Shown here in pieces: positions 25,712 through 34,215 of a DNA stretch of 64,000 nt. How positions within the stretch are numbered: the stretch's first letter is position 1; every line of letters starts with the position of its first letter. The translations under genes were made by a program, and so were the position numbers. The stretch comes from Pyxidicoccus trucidator (GTDB taxonomy: Bacteria > Myxococcota > Myxococcia > Myxococcales > Myxococcaceae). Below the pieces are notes generated by a model. It made no database searches and was not told where the DNA came from. It worked only from the letters and a program-made list of their open reading frames with translations. The DNA lies in contig NZ_JAAIXZ010000008.1 in the NCBI RefSeq assembly GCF_010894435.1, positions 428,432 to 492,431 on the forward strand. The letters run 5' to 3'.

Positions 25712-27448
25712 TCAGCGCCATCTCCCAGGGGATGGGCGTCGCTGCTGGCCTGCCCGGGCCGGCCTCAGCATGTGAGGCTTCGCCTGGCTCGAAGGCGAGC
25801 CTCCTGGGGCACCAGGCTGTGGCGGGGCAGGCTCCTCGCCCTGTCGTGAGCGGCAGCGCAGGGCGAGCTGACCCGGTGCGGCCGCCTCGGGGAGCAGCTG
25901 CGTGGCCGCGGCAAGGTGCGGCGCCGCGCGGTCACAGCTTCCCTTCACCGTCCAGCGAAGCGCCAGGGTCATCCGTGAGGGGTAGTCGTCCGCGGCGAAC
26001 CGGGAGACGCGCTCCTCGACGGCCTCGAGGTGCGGAGTGGTTCGCGCCGACTCGCGGAGGACGAGCCGTGCCACTTCGCGAGCCGCTCCCAACGCTCCCA
26101 AGGCGCACAGGGTGACTGCAACCCCCCCGCGGAGGGCCCGGGGAGTGCTCGCCGTCAGCACGGCGACATGCCACGTGTCATCCGGCTGTCTTGGGAGCAG
26201 CACGCCCAGGAGGACCGCGGCGACGCAGGCCGCGCCGGGGGTGACGAGCACCGCGTCGATGGCTCCGAGCCACGCCAGGGCAAGGAACGTCGCCGCTGCC
26301 GTTCCCCCCGCGAGCGCGTCTTCCCGCGTGGGCGCGCGCAGGAGCGCGCGGCCGGTAAGCAGGAGCACCCGAAGCGCGACGAGTGCCAGCAGCGCGCAGG
26401 CCATGAAGCCCCGCTCGGACAGCACCGCAATCCAATCGCTGCTGGGATGGCGGTTCGTGGGCTCGAAGCTGCCTCGGTGCACGGAAGGGTCGTCCGGTGC
26501 CGCGAAGCGCGGGTAGTGGACGGACCAGTTCCCCGGACCGGTGCCGAGCGGCCAGTACTCGCGGGCCATGAGCAGCGAACGTTCATACTGCACCATGCGC
26601 CCATGGCCACTCCCCGTGTCCGCCTCCACGAGTGTCGCGAGGGTGTCGCGGTAGGGATGGGGCGAACGCCAGTTCAGGCGGTTGGGGAGCACGAGCGCCG
26701 CTGCGCCGCCGAGCATGAGCGCGACGAGGACGACGGCCCCCCGCCGCCAGGGGCTCCCGCGGCCCGCGCGCCGGGTGGCAGACCCGACGACGCCTGTGAG
26801 GAGCACCACCGCCAGCCCTCCCCCGAGCCACGCGCCGCGTGACCGCGCGAGCACGAGCACGTAGCCCGAGGCGAGGGCCGCCGCGAACGCGAGGACCCGG
26901 CCCCATCGCCGCTCCCCTAGCGCGAGTAGTGCCGTCGCCGGCAACCCCAGCACCAGCAGGTGCGAGAGCGCGTTGCGATTGCCCAGGGGCCCGCCGGGTA
27001 TCCGGTGCGGCGTGGAGAGCCGGAACGTGAGCCGGAAGGCCTCGAGTGTGGCGACGAGCGCGGCGAGGAGGAGCGTGGCGACGACCGCGGTGAGCACGCT
27101 CTGACGCGACCTCGCAGGCAGGGTGCGCGCCACGAGGAAGGCGAGCACGCCGCCCGCCGACACCCCCATTGAGGACCAGGCCAGCGAGCGGTTCACGGCG
27201 ACTGTCAGCACCGAGAGCACCCCCAGCGCGAGGAAGAGCAGCAGCCCTCCCGCTTCCAGGTCCAACCGGCACTCGGGTTCCCGTGCGACGACGAGGGCCG
27301 CCGTGACGAAGGCCACCAGGATGAGGACGGCGGCCTTCGGCTGGAAGAAATCCAGTGGGTCGACAGGCGGAACGGGCCACATCGCGAACACGCTGCCGAA
27401 CACCCCCGCCACGAGGAGGACGGGGGCCGCCCACGCCAGACGCCTCAT
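25712..27448 (-). CDS. O-antigen-ligase-like membrane protein, last gene of Sdp-like operon
   Basis: A 578-residue polytopic protein, paralogous to the one at 23233. Shared motifs include PGGPLGNRNALSHLLVL, VLARSRGAWLG, GSGHGRMVQYERSL, LGTGPGNWSVHYPRF and SDWIAVLSERG. A helical repeat-like tail covers about 480-550. The ATG at 27448 overlaps the stop of the SdpB-like gene by four bases, so it is translated with that operon. WaaL/Wzy-fold proteins transfer glycans in the periplasm. A role in modifying, attaching or resisting the Sdp-like peptide is an inference from position. The earlier in-frame start (27592) lies inside the upstream gene and is rejected. Confidence 0.78.
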   Translation of the reverse strand: MRRLAWAAPVLLVAGVFGSVFAMWPVPPVDPLDFFQPKAAVLILVAFVTAALVVAREPECRLDLEAGGLLLFLALGVLSVLTVAVNRSLAWSSMGVSAGGVLAFLVARTLPARSRQSVLTAVVATLLLAALVATLEAFRLTFRLSTPHRIPGGPLGNRNALSHLLVLGLPATALLALGERRWGRVLAFAAALASGYVLVLARSRGAWLGGGLAVVLLTGVVGSATRRAGRGSPWRRGAVVLVALMLGGAAALVLPNRLNWRSPHPYRDTLATLVEADTGSGHGRMVQYERSLLMAREYWPLGTGPGNWSVHYPRFAAPDDPSVHRGSFEPTNRHPSSDWIAVLSERGFMACALLALVALRVLLLTGRALLRAPTREDALAGGTAAATFLALAWLGAIDAVLVTPGAACVAAVLLGVLLPRQPDDTWHVAVLTASTPRALRGGVAVTLCALGALGAAREVARLVLRESARTTPHLEAVEERVSRFAADDYPSRMTLALRWTVKGSCDRAAPHLAAATQLLPEAAAPGQLALRCRSRQGEEPAPPQPGAPGGSPSSQAKPHMLRPARAGQQRRPSPGRWR

Positions 27449-28443
27449 GGGGAGCGACGGGGGAGCAGGCCTGTCGCCGAACTCGCCAGGGCGCGCGAGG
27501 GCTGGAGCAGGGTCTTCCAATGGTTCGTCCACCGGCGAAGCCAGCCGAACTCCTCCTCGACGGGACGCAGGAAGAGGATGAGCGCGGCCCACATGACCAT
27601 GGCGAAGCTCAACAGACCGTGAACCAGCGCGATGGCCGCATGGAAGGAGATGCCGAGCGCGAGCAGCACGCCGCGCGTGCGGCGCGTGGCGAGCAGACCG
27701 GCGAAGAGGAAGACCTCCAGGGCAATCGACCCCCAGGTGATGGCGGTGATGGCGGCGCCGCTGGTGAGCACCGGCATGACCAGCGAGCGGACCGGCTCCG
27801 CGAAGCCGAACCAGGGGTCGGTGAACCAGTAATAGACGGCCGTGCCGTCACGCCATTCCGTGACACGCAACTTCGAGACACCCGCCTGGAAATAGATGCC
27901 CGCGACCTGGAGCCGGATGGCCCAGAGGCAGGTGAGCGCGATGAACCGCGCGACCATGCTCGACAGCCGGGTGCCCGACACCGCCGGGTCGTCAGCCGCC
28001 TCCACGGGGGGCTCCCAGTGCCAGCGCCGGGGGTCCGTCAGCGTCAGGGGAATGAGCAGGCACGAGAGCACGGTGGCCGCCTGGTCTCCCCCGTCCACCA
28101 GGACGCCCGAGGTGAAGAGGCTGGAGGCCACGTACCAGTGAAGGACGCCCGTCACGCGGGGGCGCCACCCGCTCGCGACCACGGCGAGCAGGGCCACCGC
28201 CAGCCACCGCGCCAGCTCCAGGTTCGTGGCGCCCGCCACGCAGAAGAGCCCCGCACGCGTGAGGCCCCCGCAGTGGGGCACCTCGGGCATGCCCACCGCC
28301 GGCCGGAAGATGTCGGACGCGGAGCTGAAGAGCAGCGTGCCCATCGTGGACAGCGCGAGCGTGGTCCGCGCCAGCCCGAGGACATTGGTGTGCAGTGGGC
28401 GCGCGATGGCGGCCCGGACCTGGCTTCCCAGTCGTGTCAGCAT
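27445..28443 (-). CDS. sdpB: SdpB-like HTTM-domain membrane protein
   Basis: A 332-residue membrane protein with about seven hydrophobic segments. It matches the HTTM (vitamin-K-carboxylase-like transmembrane) layout used by SdpB proteins: GLARTTLALSTMGTLLF, VAGIYFQAGVSKLRVTEW, YYWFTDPWFGF and ISFHAAIALVHGLLSFAMVM. In Bacillus subtilis SdpA and SdpB together mature the SdpC precursor into the toxic SDP peptide. The ATG at 28443 overlaps the SdpA-like stop by seven bases and the stop overlaps the next gene by four, so the operon is tightly coupled. The symbol is by family resemblance and no function has been shown here. Confidence 0.78.
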   Translation of the reverse strand: MLTRLGSQVRAAIARPLHTNVLGLARTTLALSTMGTLLFSSASDIFRPAVGMPEVPHCGGLTRAGLFCVAGATNLELARWLAVALLAVVASGWRPRVTGVLHWYVASSLFTSGVLVDGGDQAATVLSCLLIPLTLTDPRRWHWEPPVEAADDPAVSGTRLSSMVARFIALTCLWAIRLQVAGIYFQAGVSKLRVTEWRDGTAVYYWFTDPWFGFAEPVRSLVMPVLTSGAAITAITWGSIALEVFLFAGLLATRRTRGVLLALGISFHAAIALVHGLLSFAMVMWAALILFLRPVEEEFGWLRRWTNHWKTLLQPSRALASSATGLLPRRSP

Positions 28444-29030
28444 GAGACGTCCATTGAAAGGATGCGGAAGGGCATCGTGACGGGCCGGGCAGAACGTGCC
28501 CACGCCCAGGGAACCGGCTTCTGCTGCACGACGGCAACCGTGCCGCACAGGGTTGGAGCGGGTGAGGTGTTGCGCAGGGGGCGTCCCGTCGGCTGCTTCG
28601 CCAGACACTCCTCCAGCGGTGCGCTGCACTCCTGCCATTCATTGGCGGGGACGCGGCTGAGCAGCAGCGCCATCTCCACCCCTTGCGAGCGCGACTTGCG
28701 GCGCAGTCCTCCGATATTGGAGAGGCGGCCATGGGGCGCGAGCAGGGTCGACTCCCACTGGTCGCCGTGGCGGACGTAGAGGGTCTGCTTCTGCTCGCGT
28801 GGGTCGCGCGTGAAGAAGGACCACCCCTGGGGCGCCCAGAGGAAGGTCTGGGCCAGCTGCGCGAACGGCAGGCGCACCGGGCTGTAGGGGAGCGTGGGGT
28901 AGATGACGTACCCGATGGAAATCATCCAGGCGAGTCCCACGGCGAGAGCAATACCACCCAGGACACGGTCTCTCGCCTGCGGGGTGGCAGCGGGGGCGGC
29001 GGTAGAAGAGGAGGGTATCGGTTCCGTCAT
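28437..29030 (-). CDS. sdpA: SdpA-like protein
   Basis: A 197-residue protein with one N-terminal membrane segment (about 22-45), then the SdpA-family stretch APQGWSFFTRDPREQKQTLY. Cysteines near the end (QECSAPLEEC, APTLCG) would lie outside the membrane. SdpA homologues act with SdpB in processing SdpC. ATG 29030 is preferred; the in-frame codon at 29078 adds 16 residues with no membrane or family content. The ribosome site is weak. It lies 75 bp after the SdpC-like gene, an unusual order (C-A-B rather than A-B-C). Confidence 0.75.
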   Translation of the reverse strand: MTEPIPSSSTAAPAATPQARDRVLGGIALAVGLAWMISIGYVIYPTLPYSPVRLPFAQLAQTFLWAPQGWSFFTRDPREQKQTLYVRHGDQWESTLLAPHGRLSNIGGLRRKSRSQGVEMALLLSRVPANEWQECSAPLEECLAKQPTGRPLRNTSPAPTLCGTVAVVQQKPVPWAWARSARPVTMPFRILSMDVSC

Positions 29031-29105
29031 GGTGGCAAGGGAGGTAGGGGGTGGACCGCAGGGACCGGTGCGGGCCAATGCCTTGCACCGGTCCCGGGTG
29101 TCGCA

Positions 29106-29783
29106 TCAGCCAGCGACGAGCCGCGTTGCCAGCATTTCGATCATCTCGTCGTGCCGGAGCTGTCCGCCGGCCCATCCATGTTCGTGGTCGAGGTCGTCCA
29201 GGGAGGCATAGGCATACGCGGGGTCGTACGTGTAGGGGTCGTACGTGTACGTGGGGTCGTACAAGTACGTGAGGTCGTACGTGAAGTCGTACGCGTACGT
29301 GAGGTCGTACGCATACGTGTTCGTGAAGTCGTAGCTATAGATATAACAGGTCCCCTGCGTGCTCCCCGCCGCGGCCTCGGGACGCTGGTGCTTCGCGGCC
29401 ACCTGCTTCACGAGCGAGTTGCGCTCCTTCAGCGCCTGCTCGATGCGCAGGTGTTTTCCACTCTGGATCTCCACTCCGAAGCGAGCGAAGAACCCCGGGT
29501 CCGCCTGGTGGATGTCCGCCATCAGCTGCGCCTTCACGCGTTCCCCCACCTCCTTCTGCTGGGGCGAGAGTTCGCGACGGGGCTGGTTGCCCCAAAACTC
29601 CGGAAGCAGCTCCGCGACGGGACCGTCACCGAACACGAGGCCGCGGAAGACCTCCTCGCCGCTTCGCGGTGCCTGGGCCGCTGGCTCCTCGGGTCCCCCG
29701 CACGCGGCCGCTCCCATGATGAACATGACTGCCACGACGACGCGCGAATTCATGCGGCGCCGCACTCCTGCCTGTTGTGTCAT
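29106..29783 (-). CDS. sdpC: SdpC-like precursor with Tyr-Asp repeat C-terminus
   Basis: A 225-residue secreted precursor. Signal peptide at residues 10-28 (FIMGAAACGG could be a lipobox). The SdpC-family motif SGEEVFRGLVFGDG is at 41-54, followed by a helical pro-region (66-135). Where Bacillus SdpC carries the hydrophobic SDP toxin, this protein has residues 147-192 made of YDFT, YDLT and YDPT-type units: seven Tyr-Asp pairs and 16 tyrosines in 46 residues. The tail DLDHEHGWAGG is acidic. Only one cysteine (146) borders the repeat, so the disulfide of SDP cannot form. The ATG at 29783 has GGAG seven bases upstream. The first gene of the operon toward 25712; no SdpI-type immunity gene is recognisable. 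Confidence 0.75.
   Translation of the reverse strand: MTQQAGVRRRMNSRVVVAVMFIMGAAACGGPEEPAAQAPRSGEEVFRGLVFGDGPVAELLPEFWGNQPRRELSPQQKEVGERVKAQLMADIHQADPGFFARFGVEIQSGKHLRIEQALKERNSLVKQVAAKHQRPEAAAGSTQGTCYIYSYDFTNTYAYDLTYAYDFTYDLTYLYDPTYTYDPYTYDPAYAYASLDDLDHEHGWAGGQLRHDEMIEMLATRLVAG
29208..29345 (-). repeat. In-frame DNA repeat coding for Tyr-Asp units
   Basis: Degenerate copies of GTCGTACGTGTACGTG and similar 12-18-nt units occur six to seven times and stay in frame. The unit number may vary between strains by slippage. Confidence 0.7.
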
Positions 29784-30195
29784 TGCAATCTCCGGTTCCA
29801 GGGATTGGACGGACCCCCATGAGGCATGAGCCGGTGACGTGGAAATTGATGCAAAGAAATCCGAGAAGCCCCGGAAAAAGGTCGCTCTCCACCCACGTGG
29901 ACAGGAACTGGAGTTGACCCGGTTCCGCAGAGTGGCTCGGGCTTTCACCATCAGGCAGAAGCCCGGTACTTCTTTTCGTAGTTGGTGGGCAGCCGGAGGT
30001 TTTTCGTCCTCATGCCATGAGGCGCGTCGGACCCAGGCTTGTCGTCAAGCCCCCCACGGCTGTAGGGCGCCGATGGTGGAGTGCCCTTGCGCGGCGGTGC
30101 ACGTGCGAGGACGCTAGGCATGCGGAGTTCCGGAGGAGGGGGGGCTTCGAAGCAGGCCCGACGCTCTCGGGCCATGACTCCGTCAGGAGGAGAGG
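29784..30195. other. Divergent intergenic region
   Basis: The 412 bp between the SdpC-like gene (minus) and the DUF4236 gene (plus) contain no believable coding frame. Both promoters must lie here. No consensus pair was convincing and no strong inverted repeat was seen. Confidence 0.4.
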
Positions 30196-31539
30196 ATGGG
30201 GTTCCGGTTTCGCCGAAGTGTGAAGCTGATGCCGGGCGTGCGCCTCAATGTGGGCCTGGGGCGTTCCTCGCTGACCCTGGGAGGCCGGGGCGCGACGGTC
30301 AACCTGTCGTCGCGTGGGGCCCGTACGACGCTCGGCATTCCGGGCACGGGGTTGTCATGGACCTCGCGCACCGGCTCGAGCTCGGGCAGGAACCGGTCCA
30401 CGGGTGGAGCGCGGGGGCCCACACAGAGACAACTTGAGGCGCAAGCACGGCGCGAGAACCAGCTCCGCCTTCAAGCCGCGGCCGAAACTCAGGTCGCGGC
30501 GGCGCAGTCTGTGCGACAGGATCTGCTCGACTGCTGGCGGGACATGCCCCTCGTGCCGAGTGCGGAGGACTACTCGCGTGCCTGCATCGAGAGTCCTTTC
30601 GAAGGACAGGCGCTTCCCGTTCCGGCGGAGGCAGAGGAGCGTCGGCGGCTCGTGAGTGGCATTGAGGCGAGTGTCCGCAAGGACCGAGGCTGGACGGGCA
30701 TCGGGCTGTGGGGGTTCGCCGTGCTGATGTTCCCGTGTGTCTTTGGCGGAGTGGGCGCGTCCCTGCAGAATGCCATTGGGAACTGGTCCATCCTCTTTGC
30801 CCTCATTGCCTACGTGGGCTTCGTCGCGCTCTGCACCGTCCCCTGGAAGCGAGGCACCCGGGCGCTGATTGCGAAGAGAATCGAGACCGAGTGGCCGGAG
30901 CGCTGGAATGCGCTCCAGAGCGACTATCAGGCCTACCAGGAGGAATCCACCGCCTGGCCCGAGCGGGAACGCGAGCGGGCCTCGTGGGCCCGGAGGCTGG
31001 TGGCAGGAGAGCAGGAGGCCCTGGAAGAGACCGTCTCGTCCTCGCTGGAGGACCTCGACTTTCCCTTCGAGACGCAGTGCCGCGTGGCCGTCCCGGACTC
31101 GGAGAATGCATTCGTCCTGGTGGACCTGCCCGAGATCGAGGACGTCATTCCCGAGGTGCGCCAGCGCGCGCTGAAGAATGGCACCGTCAAGGAAGTGCGG
31201 CGCACGAAGACTGAGCGGAATGCGGACTACCTGCACCTCATCGCGGGAATCGCGCTGCTTCTGGCACGCACGGCCATGGGGGCGGGTCCGACCCTCAGGC
31301 GTGCCCATGTGGCCGCGTATACGCAGCGGCGCAAGCGTGGCACGGGGCTCGTCGCCGATGAGTATGTGTATGAGGCGGTCTTCGAGCGGCCGGAGGTTGC
31401 GGGTTGGACGCCCTCCACGGTCGATCCCGTTCAGGTGCTGACGGCCTCTCCGAGAAACCGCCTGGACCTGCGTGACAACGGTGAGCTGAAGCGCATCGAC
31501 CCACCCGGGTGGATGGCGGAGGTCTCAGAATCCCCGTGA
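30196..31539 (+). CDS. DUF4236-domain protein
   Basis: A 447-residue protein that opens with the DUF4236 signature (FRFRRSVKLMPGVRLNVGLG, then TTLGIPGTGLSWT, residues 3-56). A Gly/Ser/Arg linker, a helical region, two membrane helices near 168-185 and 196-215, and a soluble charged C-terminal half follow. The function of DUF4236 is unknown. Its N-terminal repeats are thought to be short beta strands. AGGAGAGG precedes the ATG. No partner gene is adjacent, and the following minus-strand gene is broken. Confidence 0.75.
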   Translation: MGFRFRRSVKLMPGVRLNVGLGRSSLTLGGRGATVNLSSRGARTTLGIPGTGLSWTSRTGSSSGRNRSTGGARGPTQRQLEAQARRENQLRLQAAAETQVAAAQSVRQDLLDCWRDMPLVPSAEDYSRACIESPFEGQALPVPAEAEERRRLVSGIEASVRKDRGWTGIGLWGFAVLMFPCVFGGVGASLQNAIGNWSILFALIAYVGFVALCTVPWKRGTRALIAKRIETEWPERWNALQSDYQAYQEESTAWPERERERASWARRLVAGEQEALEETVSSSLEDLDFPFETQCRVAVPDSENAFVLVDLPEIEDVIPEVRQRALKNGTVKEVRRTKTERNADYLHLIAGIALLLARTAMGAGPTLRRAHVAAYTQRRKRGTGLVADEYVYEAVFERPEVAGWTPSTVDPVQVLTASPRNRLDLRDNGELKRIDPPGWMAEVSESP

Positions 31540-31577
31540 GCCGTGCCGGGGACGTGCCCTCTGGCCCTGGCGTCGGC

Positions 31578-32164
31578 TCAGGGGCCGAACGCGCGCAGCA
31601 GCTCAACACTGTCGACATGCAGGTCGAGCTGCGGTGCGCTGGGCAGGCATGACTGCGTGAAGCTGTGCTCCCCTCGCGTGTTGCTCATGCGCAGGATGGA
31701 CTCCAGCGAGCGGGTGCCGTGCTTGTACTGCCCCACGGTGAGCAGGGCGTGAAGCACGCCCTCGCCGATGGAGCGGGCGTCGCCGAGGACGATGTTGGGG
31801 ATGATCTCTCCCAGCAGGCCATGGAGGACGACGGCCCTCCGGATGAGGTGTTGCTGCTCTCCATCCTCGGGACTGGGATTGATGCCGCGCACGTCGAGGA
31901 AGCCTCGCAGTCGGCTCACCAAACCAGGGTGCTTGGCGGCCTTCTTCTCCTCGGGAAGGTGCTTGAGTTCATCGGGAGGACCGAACTCCTCGCCTGCCTC
32001 CACACCTGACGTAGGCAAACACGCCGAACGCGAACGTCCTGCTCAGCTGCTGCGCGAAAGTCCACTCGCGGCGTCCTCTCCTTATCCCGGGGCAGGCCTC
32101 TCCCCATCTCGCTCGCCTCCACCAGCAATGTGGCGAAATTGTCCCTCACCGCCTCGTACAGCAC
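31578..32164 (-). pseudogene. Decayed large-protein C-terminus, possibly ATPase/RyR-type
   Basis: The longest minus-strand frame (31578-32018) encodes about 146 residues including IGEGVLHALLTVGQYKHGTR and SLESILRMS. A second frame upstream (to 32164) encodes LYEAVRDNFATLLVEASEMG. The coding signal switches between frames at least twice, so frameshifts have accumulated. The segments look like the C-terminal part of a large nucleotide-binding protein, but the family is a guess. It ends near the degenerate att copy at 32.36 kb. Confidence 0.4.
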
Positions 32165-32361
32165 GGTCTCCTCCCTCCCACGAACCTCCCAGGAGCACCG
32201 TGCGCCCCTGGTTCCGTTTCCAAAATGTCTCCAAGACTGGAGAGGACTCCGGGCGACAGGCGGGCCTGGCGGGAACTGCCCCGTGGACTCGAAGTGCCTG
32301 GGTTCACTCGCGATTCAGCGAAAGGGGTGCGCCGTCGCGGGTTTGGGGCACCCCGTGTCCA

Positions 32362-32388
32362 CAGGTTCAAATCCTGTCTCCCCGACCA
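32362..32388 (+). repeat. attR-like copy of the tRNA-Pro 3' end
   Basis: 27 nt identical to 17408-17434 with no 5' tRNA part. A terminator-like hairpin (32401-32411/32420-32430, then TTTT) follows. It marks the right edge of a 15-kb insertion beginning at the tRNA. Confidence 0.75.
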
Positions 32389-32516
32389 CGTCGATTGAAG
32401 CGGGCTGGAGATCTCAAGGTCTCCAGCCCGTTTTCATTTCCGGCCTCCTGCTTCGTCCTTCGAGCAGCCGCATGGCCGCCGACCTGGCCGCAGGGCTCAG
32501 GTGCGTAGCGCTGGGT
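32374..32516. repeat. 143-bp repeat, copy 1 (att + integrase tail)
   Basis: Covers the att core, the hairpin and the integrase 3' end. It is collinear with 38683-38825, with scattered substitutions and short indels. Confidence 0.75.
32401..32437 (+). terminator. Hairpin following the att copy
   Basis: The perfect 11-bp stem CGGGCTGGAGA with 32420-32430 is followed by TTTTCATTT, placed as if to terminate the restored tRNA. Confidence 0.6.
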
Positions 32517-32640
32517 GATGGAGCGGTTCTGGTGCCCAGCCAGCTCCTGGATGGCCTTCGCCGGGGCTCCTGCCATCGCCAGCCGCGAGCAGAAAGTGTG
32601 GCGGAGGATGTGGATGCCCCCGTCACCTTGAAGGCCTCGC
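32430..32640 (-). pseudogene. Tyrosine recombinase C-terminal remnant
   Basis: The minus strand encodes GGIHILRHTFCSRLAMAGAP then AKAIQELAGHQNRSITQRY, the box II Hx2R and catalytic Tyr of phage integrases. Directly after the Tyr codon two bases are missing, and the expected HLSPAARSAAMRLLE continues in another frame. The N-terminal two thirds of the enzyme are gone. The gene points at the adjacent att copy. Confidence 0.8.
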
Positions 32641-32660
32641 CGCTGGCGGGTTGGAGTGGC

Positions 32661-33758
32661 TCAGACGCCGGTCACCCCGCGGATGAAGGCGAGCATCCGG
32701 TCGCACGTCGTGCGCAGGTCCATCCGCTCCTCGGCCATGCAGCGGGCCTCGCGGCCCATGGCGCGCAGCGTGTCCGGGCTCGCAACCAGCGCGTCCAGCG
32801 CGCGCGCGAGCGCCTCGTAATCCCCCACTGGCACGAGCTTCCCGTCCACGTCGTCGCGAACGAGCTCACCCACGCCACCCGTAGGCGTCGTCACCACGGC
32901 GAGGCCCGCGGCCTTCGCCTCGGCAATCGCCCACGACGACATGTCCGCCATCGTCGGCAGCACGAACAGGTCCGCGGCCTGGGCGAGGCCAATCAGCTCG
33001 GGCGAGTTCGGCTGCATGCCGACGTGGACACGAACGCGGGGCGGCGCCTCGAAGGACGTGGAGGTCACCAGGTCCAGCTGCCAGTTGCGCAGGCGCGTCG
33101 CCCGGGCCCAGCGCAGCAGCAGCTCGCCGCCCTTGCGCCCCAGGTCGCCTCCCACGAAGAGCAGCCGCACCACGCCGTCACGCTGCTTGCGCTCCGGGTT
33201 CGGACACCAGAGCCCGGTGTCGACGCTGGGCCAGACGACATGAAAGCGCGCGTCGGGAACGCCGTACTCCTTCACCAGCGAGCGTTTGGTGAAATCCGAG
33301 AAGGACAGCATCCCCTTCGCCACGGCGTACGTGCGACGGTGCAGCGCGTTCTTCGCTCGGCCCACCCATCCGGCGTGTTGGGAGCGCAATCCATAGTACC
33401 GCAGGTAGTCCTCCAGGCCGCTGGGAGTGGCGTCCGTCGAAATCACGCTGGGCACCCGGCTCATGAAGTCATGGGCCAGGTGCGCCATCCGCTGGGTGTG
33501 AACGACGGCGGCATGCACCGGGACCTGCGCGACGGCCCGTCGCAGTGCTGAGCGCGTCCGCAGTCCGCCCCTGAGGGACAGGCGCGAGCGCACGACAGGG
33601 AGCTGCTCCCACACATCGTCGGCGTGCTCGTCGATGGGCAGCCACACCGGCGTGATGTCGGTGCGCCGTGCCATCGCGCTCTTGAGATTCTGGAGGAAGA
33701 CCGCGTTACCGAGAGTCGTCTCGATGGCGAAGGCGATGCGGGGGGGCGACGTCGACAT
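32661..33758 (-). CDS. Family 4-type glycosyltransferase
   Basis: A 365-residue GT-B enzyme. The N-terminal acceptor domain has FAIETTLGNAVFLQNL. The C-terminal donor domain has LLFVGGDLGRKGGELLL, then AADLFVLPTMADMSSWAIAE with the EX7E-like acidic pair, and AVVTTPTGGVGELV. It should move a sugar from a nucleotide donor to a surface polysaccharide, lipid or small molecule. The ATG at 33758 precedes TSPPRIAF. No glycan gene cluster surrounds it, so the product is unknown. It ends 20 bp from the integrase remnant. Confidence 0.85.
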   Translation of the reverse strand: MSTSPPRIAFAIETTLGNAVFLQNLKSAMARRTDITPVWLPIDEHADDVWEQLPVVRSRLSLRGGLRTRSALRRAVAQVPVHAAVVHTQRMAHLAHDFMSRVPSVISTDATPSGLEDYLRYYGLRSQHAGWVGRAKNALHRRTYAVAKGMLSFSDFTKRSLVKEYGVPDARFHVVWPSVDTGLWCPNPERKQRDGVVRLLFVGGDLGRKGGELLLRWARATRLRNWQLDLVTSTSFEAPPRVRVHVGMQPNSPELIGLAQAADLFVLPTMADMSSWAIAEAKAAGLAVVTTPTGGVGELVRDDVDGKLVPVGDYEALARALDALVASPDTLRAMGREARCMAEERMDLRTTCDRMLAFIRGVTGV

Positions 33759-33932
33759 CTCTTTCAGAAGCCTCAATCGGTCACTGCTCGCGGCGACATG
33801 CCGCGCATGGCCTCCTATATCGACTCAGTGGGTCTTGTTGAACCCTGGTTCATGTTGCTCCGGTGTCACGCATCTCTCGCAGAGTGATTTCCAAGGACTC
33901 GAGAAGGACTCGGACCCGCTCCCGAGGGCGCC

Positions 33933-34215
33933 GTGGTGCTCGTCGGTGGCTATGGCGTCGTGGGCGCGGAAGTCGGACGGGTGCTTCGGGCCCGTCATCC
34001 CTCGCTGCCGTTGGTGCTGGCCGGGCGGAACCCTCACGGGGCGAAGCCCTGGCCGCCGAAGTGGGGGGCGTCACTGCATGCGATGGACCTCATGGGCTCC
34101 TCCCCGCTCGACTTCTCCGCGCGGGCCGTCATCGCGCTGGTGAACGACCCGGTGGACCGCCTGCTGCGGGGCTGCCTTCGGGCGGGCATTCCCTTCGTGG
34201 ACATCACGTGCCTCG
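33933..34215 (+). pseudogene. Saccharopine-dehydrogenase-like NAD(P)-binding fragment
   Basis: About 94 residues match the N-terminal Rossmann domain of saccharopine dehydrogenase-type reductases: VLVGGYGVVGAEVGRVLRAR (GxGxxG-type dinucleotide site), LVLAGRNP and IPFVDIT. The frame then leaves the family exactly where the recombinase remnant on the other strand begins, so the catalytic domain has been cut away. Confidence 0.65.

Noticed and set aside
27449..27592. Longer N-terminus for the second ligase-like protein
   Set aside because: It would lie wholly inside the SdpB-like coding region. The ATG at 27448 gives the four-base overlap typical of coupled genes.
29208..29345. CRISPR array
   Set aside because: The repeats are short, degenerate, in frame with a protein and have no unique spacers or cas genes nearby. 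They encode Tyr-Asp units.
32326..32388. A second complete tRNA-Pro
   Set aside because: Only the 3' 27 nt match. No acceptor 5' strand, D-arm or anticodon arm precedes them.
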